Positions 10,509 through 20,712 of a stretch of DNA of 64,000 nt are shown here, piece after piece (positions within the stretch are counted from its first letter, which is position 1; every line of letters starts with the position of its first letter). The stretch lies in NCBI RefSeq assembly GCF_008831285.2, contig NC_045146.1, positions 9,622,972-9,686,971 on the forward strand. The letters run 5' to 3'. Below the pieces are notes generated by a model. That model ran no database searches. It was given only the letters and a program-made list of their open reading frames with translations, and was not told the DNA's origin. This DNA comes from Nymphaea colorata (lineage: Eukaryota; Streptophyta; Magnoliopsida; Nymphaeales; Nymphaeaceae). Made by a program: the position numbers and the translations under genes.

Positions 10509-10748
10509 TGTTGACGGGTTTTGTTGTTCGGGTCCGGATCCGTACCCGATCCGGTTTGTCCTAATTAGGACTACTTATACTTCTGTAAACCCTAATCTTT
10601 GAGTTAATGAAGTGTTGAAGAGAGAGAGTGTCTGGAGGCTAGTGGGCACCAGACCTCCTCACCCGTGGTTTTTCTTCCCTCGAGTCGAGGGTTTTCCACG
10701 TTACATCCGTGTGCTTTCTTCTTCTCTCGTGCACATGTTGTTTCTACA
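10509..10748 (+). repeat. 5' LTR of copia B (240 bp)
   Basis: Starts TGTTGACGGG and ends TTTCTACA, identical to 13538-13777. Contains the palindrome-rich U3 block CGGGTCCGGATCCGTACCCG at 10529-10548. Confidence 0.95.
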
Positions 10749-13543
10749 TGGTATCAGAGCCGTCGGACTTGGAGAAAACAAAATCTGTTTTTTTGTTCTA
10801 TGGTTGTGAAGTTCATTCTGATGTGTGGGGGCCTTCGGGCATTCATTCTCGTGGTGGTTTTCAATACTTTATAACCTTTATAGATGATTATTCAAGATGT
10901 ACCTTTGTGTATTTGTTGAAAGATCGTAGTGAGGTGCCTCACATTATTGAAACTTTCATCCTCCTAGTGGAAAACCAATATGGACATTCTGTCAAGACTT
11001 TTCGGTCTGATAATGCTCGTGAATATCTGTGTCTCACTGTTGAAGAATTCTTTCGAAAGAGGGGGATTGTTCATGAGACATCCTGTAGTTATACCCCCCC
11101 TCAAAATGGGGTTGCTGAGAGGAAAAATCGTCAGTTGCTCAATGTCACCCGAGCCATACTGTTCCAAAGACATCTCCCAAAATACTATTGGGGTGATGCA
11201 ATCCTTACTAGTGTCTACTTGATTAATCGCATGCCCACTCGTGTGCTAAAGGGTCGTACTCCATACTCTATGCTTCCAGGGAGTAGTCAACCTTTTCATC
11301 TTCCTCCTCGAGTCTTTGGATGTGTGTGTTTCATACATAACCACAGCCCCAATGTAAAAAAACTTGATCCCAAATCTATTAAGGGCGTCTTTCTTGGGTA
11401 TTCTTCCACTCAAAAAGGTTATAAATGTCTAGATCCTACCACTGGTCGTCTTCACATTACCAAAGATGTCACATTCTTGGAACATGTTTCCTATTTTGGT
11501 GAGAATTCTCTTCAGGGGGAGAAATTAATGTCTAAGGAAGAGTATTCTCCCACACAGGAAATTCAGTTTACAGACTTTATGGATTACAGGCGTGAAGAGA
11601 ATCCTGTTGCCAAGGTGCTTGGCAAAGATGAAGATGGCAAAGATGAAGAGGGGACGACTACTGATGTACATGAACAGGAGAAGGAGGGAGAGCATCCTTT
11701 GGTGACAGAACAAGAGGGTAATCGTATGTTTGGACAGGTGTATTCCAGGAGAAGAGCTTGTACTGACAAGGTGATTGATGATGAGGAGGTTACACCGAAT
11801 CCCAATCCTACTTCTTCCTTGGATGATCCAAGTCGTGTTCAGAAGCAAGATGTTGGAAAAGAAAAGGAGGATCTTCCTATTGCCTTGAGAAAGGGGGTCA
11901 GGTCATGTACCCAGCACCCTATTGGTAACTTCGTATCTTACTCTAGATTGAGCACTGACTATAAATGTTTTGTATCCTCCTTGGCTGTGGTTGTGATTCC
12001 CAGGAATGCTACAGAGGCTCAGGGTGACACTAAGTGGTCTCATGCAATGAAAGAAGAGATGGAAGCTTTAGACAGAAATCAGACATGGGAGGTGGTTGAT
12101 ATTCCTGAAGCAGCCCACTTGGTTGGGTCGAAGTGGGTCTACACTGTTAAGTACAAACCAGATGGTAGCATTGAAAGGTACAAAGCACGATTGGTGGCCA
12201 AGGGGTTCAGTCAGAAATATGGGATCGACTACTTAGAGACGTTTGCTCCTGTTGCAAAGATGAAGACTGTTAGAGTTATTATTTCATTGGCGGTGCTGAA
12301 GGGTTGGGAGATGTGCCAACTTGATGTAAAAAATGCCTTTCTCAATGGAGATCTCGAAGAGGAAGTGTACATGTGCATGCCACCAGGTTTTGAGAAGCCT
12401 GGAAAATGTTGTAAATTGAAGAAAGCTTTGTATGGGCTGAAACAGTCTCCCCGAGCATGGTTTGAACGGCGCAGACTTGTTATGAAGAAACATGGCTACA
12501 AACAAGGAAATGGAGATCATACCCTGTTTGTAAAGAGAAGAGAGAGTAAAGTTACTCTACTATTGGTTTATGTTGATGATATGATTGTTACAGGTGATGA
12601 TAAGGAAGAGATAGCAAGATTAAAGGGTTTACTATCTACTGAATTCGATCTAAAAGATCTTGGTAAGCTAAAGTATTTTCTGGGTATTGAAATTGCTAGA
12701 TCAGGTACAACTCTTGTACTTAGTCAAAGGAAGTATACCCTGGATCTACTAAAGGAGACAGGAAAACTGGGATGCAGACCAGCCTCTACTCCTATAGATG
12801 CTGGGCATAAACTTGGTAGCAAAGATGGAGAACTGTTGGGTGAAGAAGCTAAAGGGAGATATCAACGTCTAGTTGGCAAACTGATTTATCTCACTCTGAC
12901 TAGACCTGATATCACATTTGCTGTAAATGTGATGAGCCAGTTCATGCATGCACCTACAGATATGCACTTGAAGGCTGTAGATAGAATTTTGTGCTACTTG
13001 AAGAAGAATCCCGGAAAGGGACTTCTATATGTGCAACAAAGATCTATTGAAGTTGAAGGGTATTCTGATGCAGACTGGGCAGGCTGTGTTGACACCAGAA
13101 GATCTACTTCAGGATACTGCGTCTACTTGGGGGGAAATTTGGTTGTTTGGAGAAGCAAGAGACAAGATGTGTGTTCCCGCTCGAGTGCAGAGGCTGAATA
13201 TAGGGCTGTGGCTACTGGGGTATCAGAATTGTTATGGCTGAAGATCTTACTGACAGATATTGGAATAGAGATTGAAGGGCCTATGAGGATGTATTGTGAT
13301 AATAAGTCTGCAATTAACTTGGCTAACAACCCGGTTCTTCATGATCGAACAAAGCATGTGGAGATCGACCGTCACTTCATCAGAGAAAGAATTGATGCTA
13401 AGGAATTAACGCTACCTTACATGAAGTCTGAAGACCAAACTGCTGATGTCCTAACCAAGGCCTTAAGTGTAACTCCATTTGAGAGAAATGTATCCAAGTT
13501 GGGCATGTTTGATATGTATGCCCAACTTGAGGGGGAGTGTTGA
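10748..13543 (+). CDS. copia B truncated pol: integrase core, RT, RNase H
   Basis: One open frame of 931 codons if the ATG at the LTR/PBS junction is used; an upstream in-frame ATG in the LTR (10709) would give 944. After about 30 leader-derived residues it enters the integrase core directly at VHSDVWGPSG, so the HHCC zinc finger is missing. The three catalytic acidic residues are present (SDVWG, RSDNAREY, NGVAERKN). RT follows ([34 protein letters not shown] intact), then RNase H (DADWAGC, AEAEYRAVA). It ends EGEC with the stop TGA made by LTR bases 4-6 (13541-13543). Protein function is unknown without gag and protease. The frame is intact, unlike every other copia here. Confidence 0.92.
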   Translation: MVSEPSDLEKTKSVFLFYGCEVHSDVWGPSGIHSRGGFQYFITFIDDYSRCTFVYLLKDRSEVPHIIETFILLVENQYGHSVKTFRSDNAREYLCLTVEEFFRKRGIVHETSCSYTPPQNGVAERKNRQLLNVTRAILFQRHLPKYYWGDAILTSVYLINRMPTRVLKGRTPYSMLPGSSQPFHLPPRVFGCVCFIHNHSPNVKKLDPKSIKGVFLGYSSTQKGYKCLDPTTGRLHITKDVTFLEHVSYFGENSLQGEKLMSKEEYSPTQEIQFTDFMDYRREENPVAKVLGKDEDGKDEEGTTTDVHEQEKEGEHPLVTEQEGNRMFGQVYSRRRACTDKVIDDEEVTPNPNPTSSLDDPSRVQKQDVGKEKEDLPIALRKGVRSCTQHPIGNFVSYSRLSTDYKCFVSSLAVVVIPRNATEAQGDTKWSHAMKEEMEALDRNQTWEVVDIPEAAHLVGSKWVYTVKYKPDGSIERYKARLVAKGFSQKYGIDYLETFAPVAKMKTVRVIISLAVLKGWEMCQLDVKNAFLNGDLEEEVYMCMPPGFEKPGKCCKLKKALYGLKQSPRAWFERRRLVMKKHGYKQGNGDHTLFVKRRESKVTLLLVYVDDMIVTGDDKEEIARLKGLLSTEFDLKDLGKLKYFLGIEIARSGTTLVLSQRKYTLDLLKETGKLGCRPASTPIDAGHKLGSKDGELLGEEAKGRYQRLVGKLIYLTLTRPDITFAVNVMSQFMHAPTDMHLKAVDRILCYLKKNPGKGLLYVQQRSIEVEGYSDADWAGCVDTRRSTSGYCVYLGGNLVVWRSKRQDVCSRSSAEAEYRAVATGVSELLWLKILLTDIGIEIEGPMRMYCDNKSAINLANNPVLHDRTKHVEIDRHFIRERIDAKELTLPYMKSEDQTADVLTKALSVTPFERNVSKLGMFDMYAQLEGEC
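10749..10761 (+). promoter_or_regulatory. primer binding site of copia B
   Basis: tggtatcagagcc directly after the LTR, complementary to initiator Met-tRNA. The pol frame can start on the ATG overlapping its first base (10748-10750). Confidence 0.9.
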
Positions 13544-13777
13544 CGGGTTTTGTTGTTCGGGTCCGGATCCGTACCCGATCCGGTTTGTCCTAATTAGGAC
13601 TACTTATACTTCTGTAAACCCTAATCTTTGAGTTAATGAAGTGTTGAAGAGAGAGAGTGTCTGGAGGCTAGTGGGCACCAGACCTCCTCACCCGTGGTTT
13701 TTCTTCCCTCGAGTCGAGGGTTTTCCACGTTACATCCGTGTGCTTTCTTCTTCTCTCGTGCACATGTTGTTTCTACA
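13538..13777 (+). repeat. 3' LTR of copia B (240 bp)
   Basis: Identical to 10509-10748 by direct reading. The pol stop codon overlaps its first six bases. Followed by target duplication ctctc. Confidence 0.95.
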
Positions 13778-13782
13778 CTCTC

Positions 13783-14213
13783 CACTAAGTTTGACGTCGA
13801 TCGGACTACAGATGGCGTTTTTGGAGGCGACGGACGGAATCTGGCGGAAATCGGTGGCGTCTTCTTGAAGCAGGCGACAGGCAACCCGCGACTTCAAGGC
13901 TCAACGTCCTGAGTGTAGACTGCTCGGATTCAGCCCAAATTTGGAGCGTCCACTCCTTGGCTCGTGCTCTCGCTGTGGTCCAAATTTTAGAATTTTTGGA
14001 GGTGTCTACGATTTTATACGATTTTTCAAGTGAAGCCCTCTCCAACAGGCCTGAAGATGAGTTGCGCCTGAGGACTTCTCCCGACGGTCCCAGTGCTCTC
14101 ACGCCTTGGATCATCAGCTACATCGTCTGGCTGTCGTCCCCAGCGTCTACAGCCTCTCTCATTCTGCGCCACAAGCGTCGTTCAGGAAGAAATTTGGGTG
14201 TTCTATCGACGTG
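13783..14213 (+). other. leader of copia A, second part
   Basis: Continues the leader of A after insert B. It contains gcgacggacggaatctggcgg and similar UTR-like sequence, then a short stretch in frame with the protease (QASFRKKFGCSID) that may be the eroded end of gag. No gag domain or zinc knuckle is seen. Confidence 0.5.
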
Positions 14214-14993
14214 ATGGCGGATTCCCGTATGGGCGAGTGGATCATCGACAATGGCGCTACTCACCACATGACCGGCGATCCTAAGGTCTTTCATGGGTAT
14301 AAGCTTTCGTCAGGAAAGGAACGTGTTTCTCTTGCCGATGGTTCATCTACCTCTGTGGCTGGGAAAGGGAGTCTCTCACTTTTGAACAAGTTCTTAGTCC
14401 ACAATGCTCTACATGTTCTCCATCTTCCCTTGAACCTCTTGTCGGTTAGCAAGATCACGAAAGAGTTGAATTGCGAACTTATATTTTCTGTTGATCGTTG
14501 TGTTATGCAGGACTTGGTGACAGGGAAGAAGATTGGGATTGGTCTGGCTTCTGACGGGCTATATTGTTTACCTATGCATGCTGCTCAAGCTCTTATGACG
14601 GCAGTTAGCCAAGCAACGAAGAACAGAGAGGACTCCCTTCAGTTGATTCTCCGGTGGCATGAGCGCCTTGGACACCTGCCTTTTGGACTTCTTATACAGT
14701 TGTTTCTTGATTTATGTTCCAGGTTAGACATGACCATGGTGTCCTGTGATGTCTGTCACCTGGCCAAACATGTTAGAGCTTCATACCCTTTGTCTAGCCA
14801 TCGGTCTAATGAGGTATTTGCCATGATTCATTTTGATGTGTGGGGGCCTTCAGGGATTCCTTCTTGTCATGGTTTTCAGTATTTTATCACCTTTATAGAT
14901 TATTGTTCTCATAACACGATTGTCTACTTGTTGAAAGACTGTAGTGAAGTTCCTACCGTCATAGAGACTTTCATTGCTTATGTGGAAACTTAA
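14214..14993 (+). pseudogene. copia A pol part 1: protease and integrase N-terminus
   Basis: The frame opens with MADSRMGEWIIDNGATHHMTG. The usual protease motif D-S-G is D-N-G here, a probable loss of the serine after the catalytic Asp. The integrase zinc finger (WHERLGHLP ... CDVCHLAKH) and the first core Asp (HFDVWGPSG) follow. It ends at a TAA (14991-14993) where B has CAA (Gln). The open frame extends upstream to 14106, but the homologous part starts about here. Confidence 0.88.
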
Positions 14994-15145
14994 TATGGAG
15001 CATCTGTTAAGACCTTTCGATCTGACAATGCTCGTGAGTATATGTGTCAGTCTGTTGATAGCTTCTTTCAAAAAAGGGAATTATTCATGAGACTTCCTGT
15101 ACTTATACTCCTCAAAATGGAGTTGCTGAACGAAAGAATCGTCAG

Positions 15146-15607
15146 TTGTTGAATATGACTCGGGCTCTTCTTTTTCAACGTCATGTTCCAAAAAGGTATT
15201 GGGGGGATGTTGTGTTGACCAGTTCGTATCTTATAAATCGTTTGCCTAGTCGTGTATTGAATGGGCAGACACCTCACTCTATGTTACCTGGGAATCGTGA
15301 ACCTTTCTCTCTTTCACCTAGAGTTTTTGGCTGTGTTTGCTTTATTCACAATCATAGCCCTCACATTAAAAAACTTGATCCAAGGTCTATTAAGGGCATA
15401 TTTCTAGGTTATTCTCCCACTCAAAAAGGGTACAAGTGTCAGGACCCTTCCACTGGTCGCGCCTATGTTACCAAAGATGTCATTTTCCTTGAACATGCTT
15501 CCTATTTTGGTGAGAATCCTCTTCAGGGGGAGAATTCTATGTCAAAGGAAGAGTATTCTCAGTATTCTCCGAGTCAGGAAATTCAGTTTACAGATTTTTT
15601 GGACTAG
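15146..15607 (+). pseudogene. copia A pol part 2: integrase C-terminal part
   Basis: The frame resumes after a 1-bp change in an A run near 15070 and covers LNMTRALLFQRHVPKRYWGD, VFGCVCFIHNHSP, KGIFLGYSPTQKGYKC and the VTKDVIFLEHASYF block. The stretch 14994-15145 holds the second catalytic Asp and the Glu (NGVAERKN) in shifted frames. It ends at TAG where B has TAC (Tyr). Confidence 0.85.
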
Positions 15608-15637
15608 AGGCGTGAATCTGTTGGTCCTTCTATTGAG

Positions 15638-16057
15638 GTGCTTGAACAGGAGAAAAATGAAAAGTGTTCTACTGGGGCAGAAGAGAAATGCAATCGTCTG
15701 TTTGGGCAAGTTTACTCTAGGCGAAGAGTCTGTACAGATGAGATGACAGGTGGTGAGAATTCTACTCCCAATCCAGTTACTCCTTCCCTGGATGACCCAA
15801 GTTGTGCTCAGAAGCAACCTGTTGAAGAAGAGAGTCAGACTGTTGCTGCAAGTGAAGAGCTTCCCATCGCCCTACGAAAGGGTGTCAGGTCATGTACTCA
15901 ACATCCTATTAGTAACTTTGTTTCATATTCTAGACTGAGCAAGGACTACAAATGTTTTGTATCTTCTCTTTCTTTGGTTATGATTCACAGGAATGTTGTT
16001 GAGGCTCAGAGTGATCCAAGTAGACTTATGCAATGCAAGAAGAGATGGAAGCCCTGA
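15638..16057 (+). pseudogene. copia A pol part 3: integrase-RT linker
   Basis: Hydrophilic linker, then FGQVYSRRRVCTD, ELPIALRKGVRSCTQHPI and LSKDYKCFVSSL, all matching B. It leaves frame near 16020 through a small deletion at [10 protein letters not shown]. Confidence 0.82.
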
Positions 16058-16518
16058 GAAGAAACATGACATGGGAAGTTGTAAAGATTCCTGAGGCGGC
16101 TCACTTGGTTGGATCTAAGTGGGTCTACACCATCAAGTACAAACCAGATGGAAGTGTTGAAAGATACAAAGCTCGTCTTGTGGCCAAGGGGTTTAGTCAG
16201 AAATATGAGATTGATTACTTGGAGACATTTGCTCCTGTTGCGAAGATGAAGACTGTCAGAGTCATTATCTCCTTAGCTGTGATGAAGGAGTGGAAGATGT
16301 ACCAACTTGATGTCAAGAACGCTTTTCTCAATGGAGACCTTGAAGAGGAAGTATATATGTGTATGCCTCCAGGATATGAGGAACCTGGAAAATGTTGCAA
16401 GCTAAGGAAAGCTTTATATGGGCTCAAGCAATCTCCTCGAGCATGGTTTGAACGACTTAGACTTGTCATGAGACAATGTGATACAATCAAGGGAATGAAG
16501 ATCATACACTCTTTGTGA
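16033..16518 (+). pseudogene. copia A pol part 4: RT N-terminal half
   Basis: [17 protein letters not shown] through [53 protein letters not shown] and [15 protein letters not shown]. Broken near 16485 where B reads HGYKQGNGDH. Confidence 0.85.
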
Positions 16519-17528
16519 AGAGAAATGAGCAAAAGGTTACTATTTTGTTGGTATATGTTGATGATATGATTGTTACAGGTGATGATGAAGATGAAATAAT
16601 TAAGTTAAAGAAACTGTTGGCGATCGAGTTTGATCTCAAGGACCTTGGTAAGTTGAAATATTTCCTTGGCATTCAAATTGCTAGGTCTGGAACTAGCCTC
16701 GTGCTAAATCAACGAAAGTACACTCTAGATTTGTTAAAGGAGACCGGGAAACTGGGGTGTAGACCAGCTTCTACTCCTCTAGATGCTGGCCATAAGGTAA
16801 GTCTTAGAGATGGGGAGCCTCTCTGTGAAGAGGCCAAAAGAAGATATCAATGTCTTGTAGGGAAGTTGATTTATCTTACTCTCACTAGACCTGATATTAC
16901 CTTTGCTGTGAATGTGATGAGTCAGTTCATGCATGCTCCCACGAATGCTCACTTGAAGGTTGTCGACAGGATCTTATGCTACTTGAAGAGGAATCCTGGC
17001 AAAGGTCTCCTGTATGTTAAGCAAGACGCTCTTGGGATTGAAGGTTATTCAGATGTAGACTGGGCAGACTGTATTGATACTAGGAGGTCCACCTCTGGCT
17101 ATTGTATCTATTTGGGAGGGAATCTCATAGTGTGGAGGAGTAAGAGGCAAGACGTTTGTTCTCGTTCCAGTGCTAAAGCAGAATACAGAGCTGTTGCTAT
17201 GGGAGTTTCTGAGCTTTTGTGGCTGAAAGTATTGTTGACTGATATTGGTATAAAAGTTGAAGAACCAATGAAGATGTATTGTGATAACAAGTCAGCAATC
17301 AACTTGGCCAACAACCCTGTGCTTCATGACAGAACAAAGCATGTTGAGATTGACTGGCATTTCATTCGAGAAAGAATTGATGCTAAAGAACTTGTACTTC
17401 CTTATATGAGATCTGAAGACCAAACTGCTGATGTCCTGACCAAAGCCTTGTCTTCAACTTCATTTGGGAGAAATGTATCCACGTTGGGCATGTTTGATCT
17501 GTATGCCCAACTTGAGGGGGAGTGTTGA
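16515..17528 (+). pseudogene. copia A pol part 5: RT C-terminal half and RNase H
   Basis: A 337-residue frame with RT box YVDDMIVTGDDE intact, LVGKLIYLTLTRPDI, RNase H (GYSDVDWADC, where B has DADWAGC: Ala to Val and Gly to Asp) and the KHVEIDWHFIRE block. It ends EGEC; the stop TGA is inside the 3' LTR start (17526-17528), as in B. Confidence 0.9.
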
Positions 17529-17680
17529 TGTGTTTTAATGTACGGGTTTGGGTCTGGACCCGGTCCAGTGTGTGCTCCTGTTTAGGCCTGTTGAGACTCT
17601 ACTTGTATCTTGGTAACCCTAATTTTTGGGTGTGAATGAAATCTTAAGAGAGAGAGAGTCTGGTTGCTAATGGGCACCAG
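17523..17680 (+). repeat. 3' LTR of copia A, first segment (interrupted by C)
   Basis: Matches the 5' LTR up to tgggcaccag. The last five bases, accag, are the target duplication of element C. Confidence 0.92.
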
Positions 17681-17957
17681 TGTAAGAATCTTCACAAAGT
17701 ACTCGTCTCTCCGTATGCAAAACAGATATATTGAGAGGAGAGGATGAAAGAAGACGATGGAGGAAAGGGAGCAACCGGCTTAACACAGCCCTGCGTTCCT
17801 TAATCTTTTAATTAAAAGAATAACCCTAATAGGTTACAACAGATTTGTACATAAAATTATAAAATATTACAAGAGAGCCACCGCCTAGTAACTTTAGGCG
17901 TGTGGATATAAGAAGAATGGATCGGGTCTGAACAGACCCGATCCCCATACGCTAACA
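17681..17957 (-). repeat. 3' LTR of copia C (277 bp)
   Basis: In element orientation it starts TGTTAGCGTATGG and ends GATTCTTACA. It holds a perfect 12-bp-arm inverted repeat (17919-17944). The uninterrupted run cttttaattaaaagaataac here is the empty site for element D. The PPT complement gctcccctcaag follows at 17958. Confidence 0.93.
17919..17944. promoter_or_regulatory. U3 inverted repeat of copia C
   Basis: GGATCGGGTCTG, 2-nt spacer AA, then CAGACCCGATCC: perfect 12-bp arms. The same perfect repeat is at 27825-27850 in the other LTR. Related GGGTC/GACCC repeats sit near the LTR start of families A, B, D, E and G. Role unknown. Confidence 0.8.
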
Positions 17958-18284
17958 GCTCCCCTCAAGTTGTGCATGAGATTTGATCATGCACAACTTG
18001 TTCTTCAAATCCCAAAAATGCTGCCCTGTGAGACCTTTGGTAAAAAGATCAGCTATCTGTTCATTGGTGGATATATAAGTAGGCAAGATCTCGGCTTCTT
18101 CAACCTTCTGATGAATGAAATGTTGATCAATCTCTATATGTTTGGTGCGATTATGCAAAATGGGATTGAAAGCAATTTTTATCGCACTTTGATTGTCACA
18201 TAGTAATGATGACCGAACAATAGGAAGATTGAGCTCCCCAAGTAAATGATGTAACCATGACGCTTCAGCCGTCCCTGCAGCCAT
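17952..18284 (-). pseudogene. copia C pol, RNase H C-terminal part
   Basis: Reads MAAGTAEASWLHHLLGEL, CDNQSAIKIA, RTKHIEIDQHFIHQKVEE, QIADLFTKGL and ends EGSC. It is separated from the segment at 18312-18677 only by TGA at 18312-18314, where RAVA-stop-SSTEAEYR shows an Arg codon (CGA) turned into TGA. Confidence 0.9.
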
Positions 18285-18311
18285 TGCTCTATACTCTGCC
18301 TCAGTGCTAGA

Positions 18312-18677
18312 TCATGCAACAGCACGCTGCTTTTTACTGCTCCAACAAATGAGATTAGAATCAAGAAAGAGACAGAAACCTGAAACTGATCGTCGGTCAT
18401 CGGGATCGCCTGCCCAGTCGGCATCAGTATATGTATATATGCTATGTCCAAGAGAAACATTGGAACATTTGGTGTAGACTAGTCTATCTCCAAGAGTAGC
18501 TTTGAGATACCGTAGGATCCGCTTAGCGGCATCCATATGTCCTTCAGTGGGTGCATGCATGAACTGAGAAATCTGATTTACAGCATATACTATGTCTGGG
18601 CGAGTAAAGGTAAGATATTGTAACATACCAACAATGCTGCGATAGAATGTGAGATTGGAATATGCAGCAGTTCCCAT
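18312..18677 (-). pseudogene. copia C pol, RT/RNase H connection
   Basis: Carries YRSIVGMLQYLTFTRPDIVY, QFMHAPTEGHMDAAKRIL and the RNase H motif TDADWAGDPDDRRSVSGF. It overlaps the preceding RT frame by frameshift near 18660. Confidence 0.9.
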
Positions 18678-20652
18678 CAGATGCAGTCAATTTAGTATTC
18701 AGAACACTGGGGGTAGTGATGGGTTTGCAATTAGTCATACTTGCCCTGTCCAAAACATCAAGGGTATACTTGTGCTGTGTAAGAGTCAAACTATCATTTG
18801 TCCTGTCAAGTTCAACACCCAAAAAATATCGTAATTCTCCCAGATCCTTCATCTTGAATTCTTGCTTCAACATACCTTTAACATAAGATATACGTGAAGA
18901 AGAATTCCCAGTTATAACAATATCATCAACATAGATAAGTAACCAGGTGGTAGCTTCTCCAGTGCGATAGATAAACAAAGAGTGATCGAGAGAGCTTCGG
19001 AGAAAACCAACTTGTTGTATGTGATGAGAAAAACGATCAAACCATGACCTAGAAGCTTGCTTCAACCCATATAGAGACTTGTGTAATTTGCAAACCCATT
19101 TTTGAGAATCATGAGTAGTGTAGCCGGGAGGTTGCTCCATGTATACCTCTTCCTTAAGAATTCCATGAAGAAAAGCATTTTTAACATCTAACTGATAGAG
19201 AGGCCATCCATACGAGACTGCAAGAGAAATAATCACACGGATTGTTCCCATCTTGATAACTGGACTGAATGTTTCATCATAATTTTCCCCATATTGCTGA
19301 GTAAAACCGCGCGCCACAAGTCGTGCTTTATACCGATCAATGCTACCATCTGGTTTATATTTCAGTTTATAAACCCATTTGGATCCCACAACATTCTTAT
19401 CAGCTGGACGAGGGATAATCTGCCAAGTCTGACATTCATGCAAGGCTGCCATTTCCTCATTCATAGCTTCAACCCAACATTTTTCCTTACTCGCATTGTG
19501 ATAAGATGTTGGTTCCACCTTTTTGCTGACTTCTGTCATAAACAGTTGAAAATCCAAAGAAAAACTGTTATAGTTCACCCATCTATCAATAGGATGTCGC
19601 ACGCGTTGTGATTGGCGTGGAACTACAGTAGGAACTGATCGCCTAGAATACACCAGGCCTGAGAACCGATTATGCATAGGTGGCTCACTGGGCTGAGAAG
19701 ATGAAGGCATGCTGTCCAAGGAAGTAGTGCTGCTCAAGGAACTACTTACAGATGTCTCGGGCTCATTAACAACTTGCTCATTGTGCTCAGTCAACATTGC
19801 TGCCCCTTGTCTTAAGATTTCAGCATGAAGCCAAGTATCATAAACTTCATTTTTGTCCTTGAGTGTCACAGAAGTAGCCTTGGGATCCTGTAACCTGTTG
19901 TCATCAAAGACAACATGCCGTGTAATATGTACATGCTCAGTTTTAGGGTTGTAACACCTATAACCCTTGTAATTTTCTGCATACCCTATAAATCTACATA
20001 AAACAGCACGATCTTGAAATTTGTTTCGCAAGGAAACATCAACATACACATAGCACACACATCCAAAAACACGCAACTCCTCATAACGTGGCTGCTCTTG
20101 GTGTAAAAGAAAAAATGGTGATTTTCCATCAAGCAAAGCCAATGGCAATCGATTTATAACATGTAAAGCCGTATGGAAAGCCTCGGTCCACAATGTCATA
20201 GGTAAGTCTGTTTCATGCATCATGCTAAGTGCACTTTCAACAATATGCCTATGTTTCCTTTCAGCAATTCCGTTTTGCTGAGGTGTATGCGGACATGAAA
20301 TTTGTCTAGTGATCCCATTATCTAGTAAGTACTCAGTAAATTCATTAGAAATAAATTCACCACCACCATCACATTGAAAATGCACAATATTACTGGAGTA
20401 TTTATTTTGAACCAAGGCATGAAATTGAGTGAATAAGCGAAAAACTTCTGATTTGTGTTTCATGAAATGGATCCAAGTATATCGAGAATATGAATCAACA
20501 AAAATGACATAGTATCTATTCCCAAAAGAAGAAGGAACTGGAGCAGGCCCCCAAACATCAGAATATATGGTGTCAAAAGCCTTTGGAGCTCTTCTATTTA
20601 TTAATTGAAAAGGAAGGGCATGGCTCTTACAGATATGACAACTCAAGCACAT
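18544..20652 (-). pseudogene. copia C pol, integrase core and RT
   Basis: A 702-residue frame. It starts within the integrase zinc-finger Cys pair (CHICKSHALPF), then core residues in YSDVWGPAP, QCDGGGEF and NGIAERKH (DDE triad visible), the VFGCVCYVY and GYAENYKGYRCYNP blocks, a Ser-rich linker, and RT with [12 protein letters not shown] and YVDDIVITG intact. The last 45 or so residues are out of frame after an indel near 18660. The His residues of the zinc finger (WHGRLAH) lie in the gag-protease frame upstream. Confidence 0.92.
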
Positions 20653-20712
20653 GCTGGACTCACTGACAGAACTCAGACTGGACTTATCTAAGAGCCCGTC
20701 TGCAACAAGATT

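Larger units (their letters stand above)
10509..13777 (+). mobile_element. Ty1/copia element B: young, gag-less, open pol
   Basis: A 3269-bp element with 240-bp LTRs (10509-10748 and 13538-13777) that are identical base for base, target duplication ctctc at 10504-10508 and 13778-13782, PBS, PPT (cttgagggggag, 13526-13537) and one uninterrupted pol frame. Gag, protease and the integrase zinc finger are absent: only about 60 bp separate the PBS from the integrase core. Identical LTRs mean very recent insertion. It lies in the leader of copia A. Confidence 0.95.
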
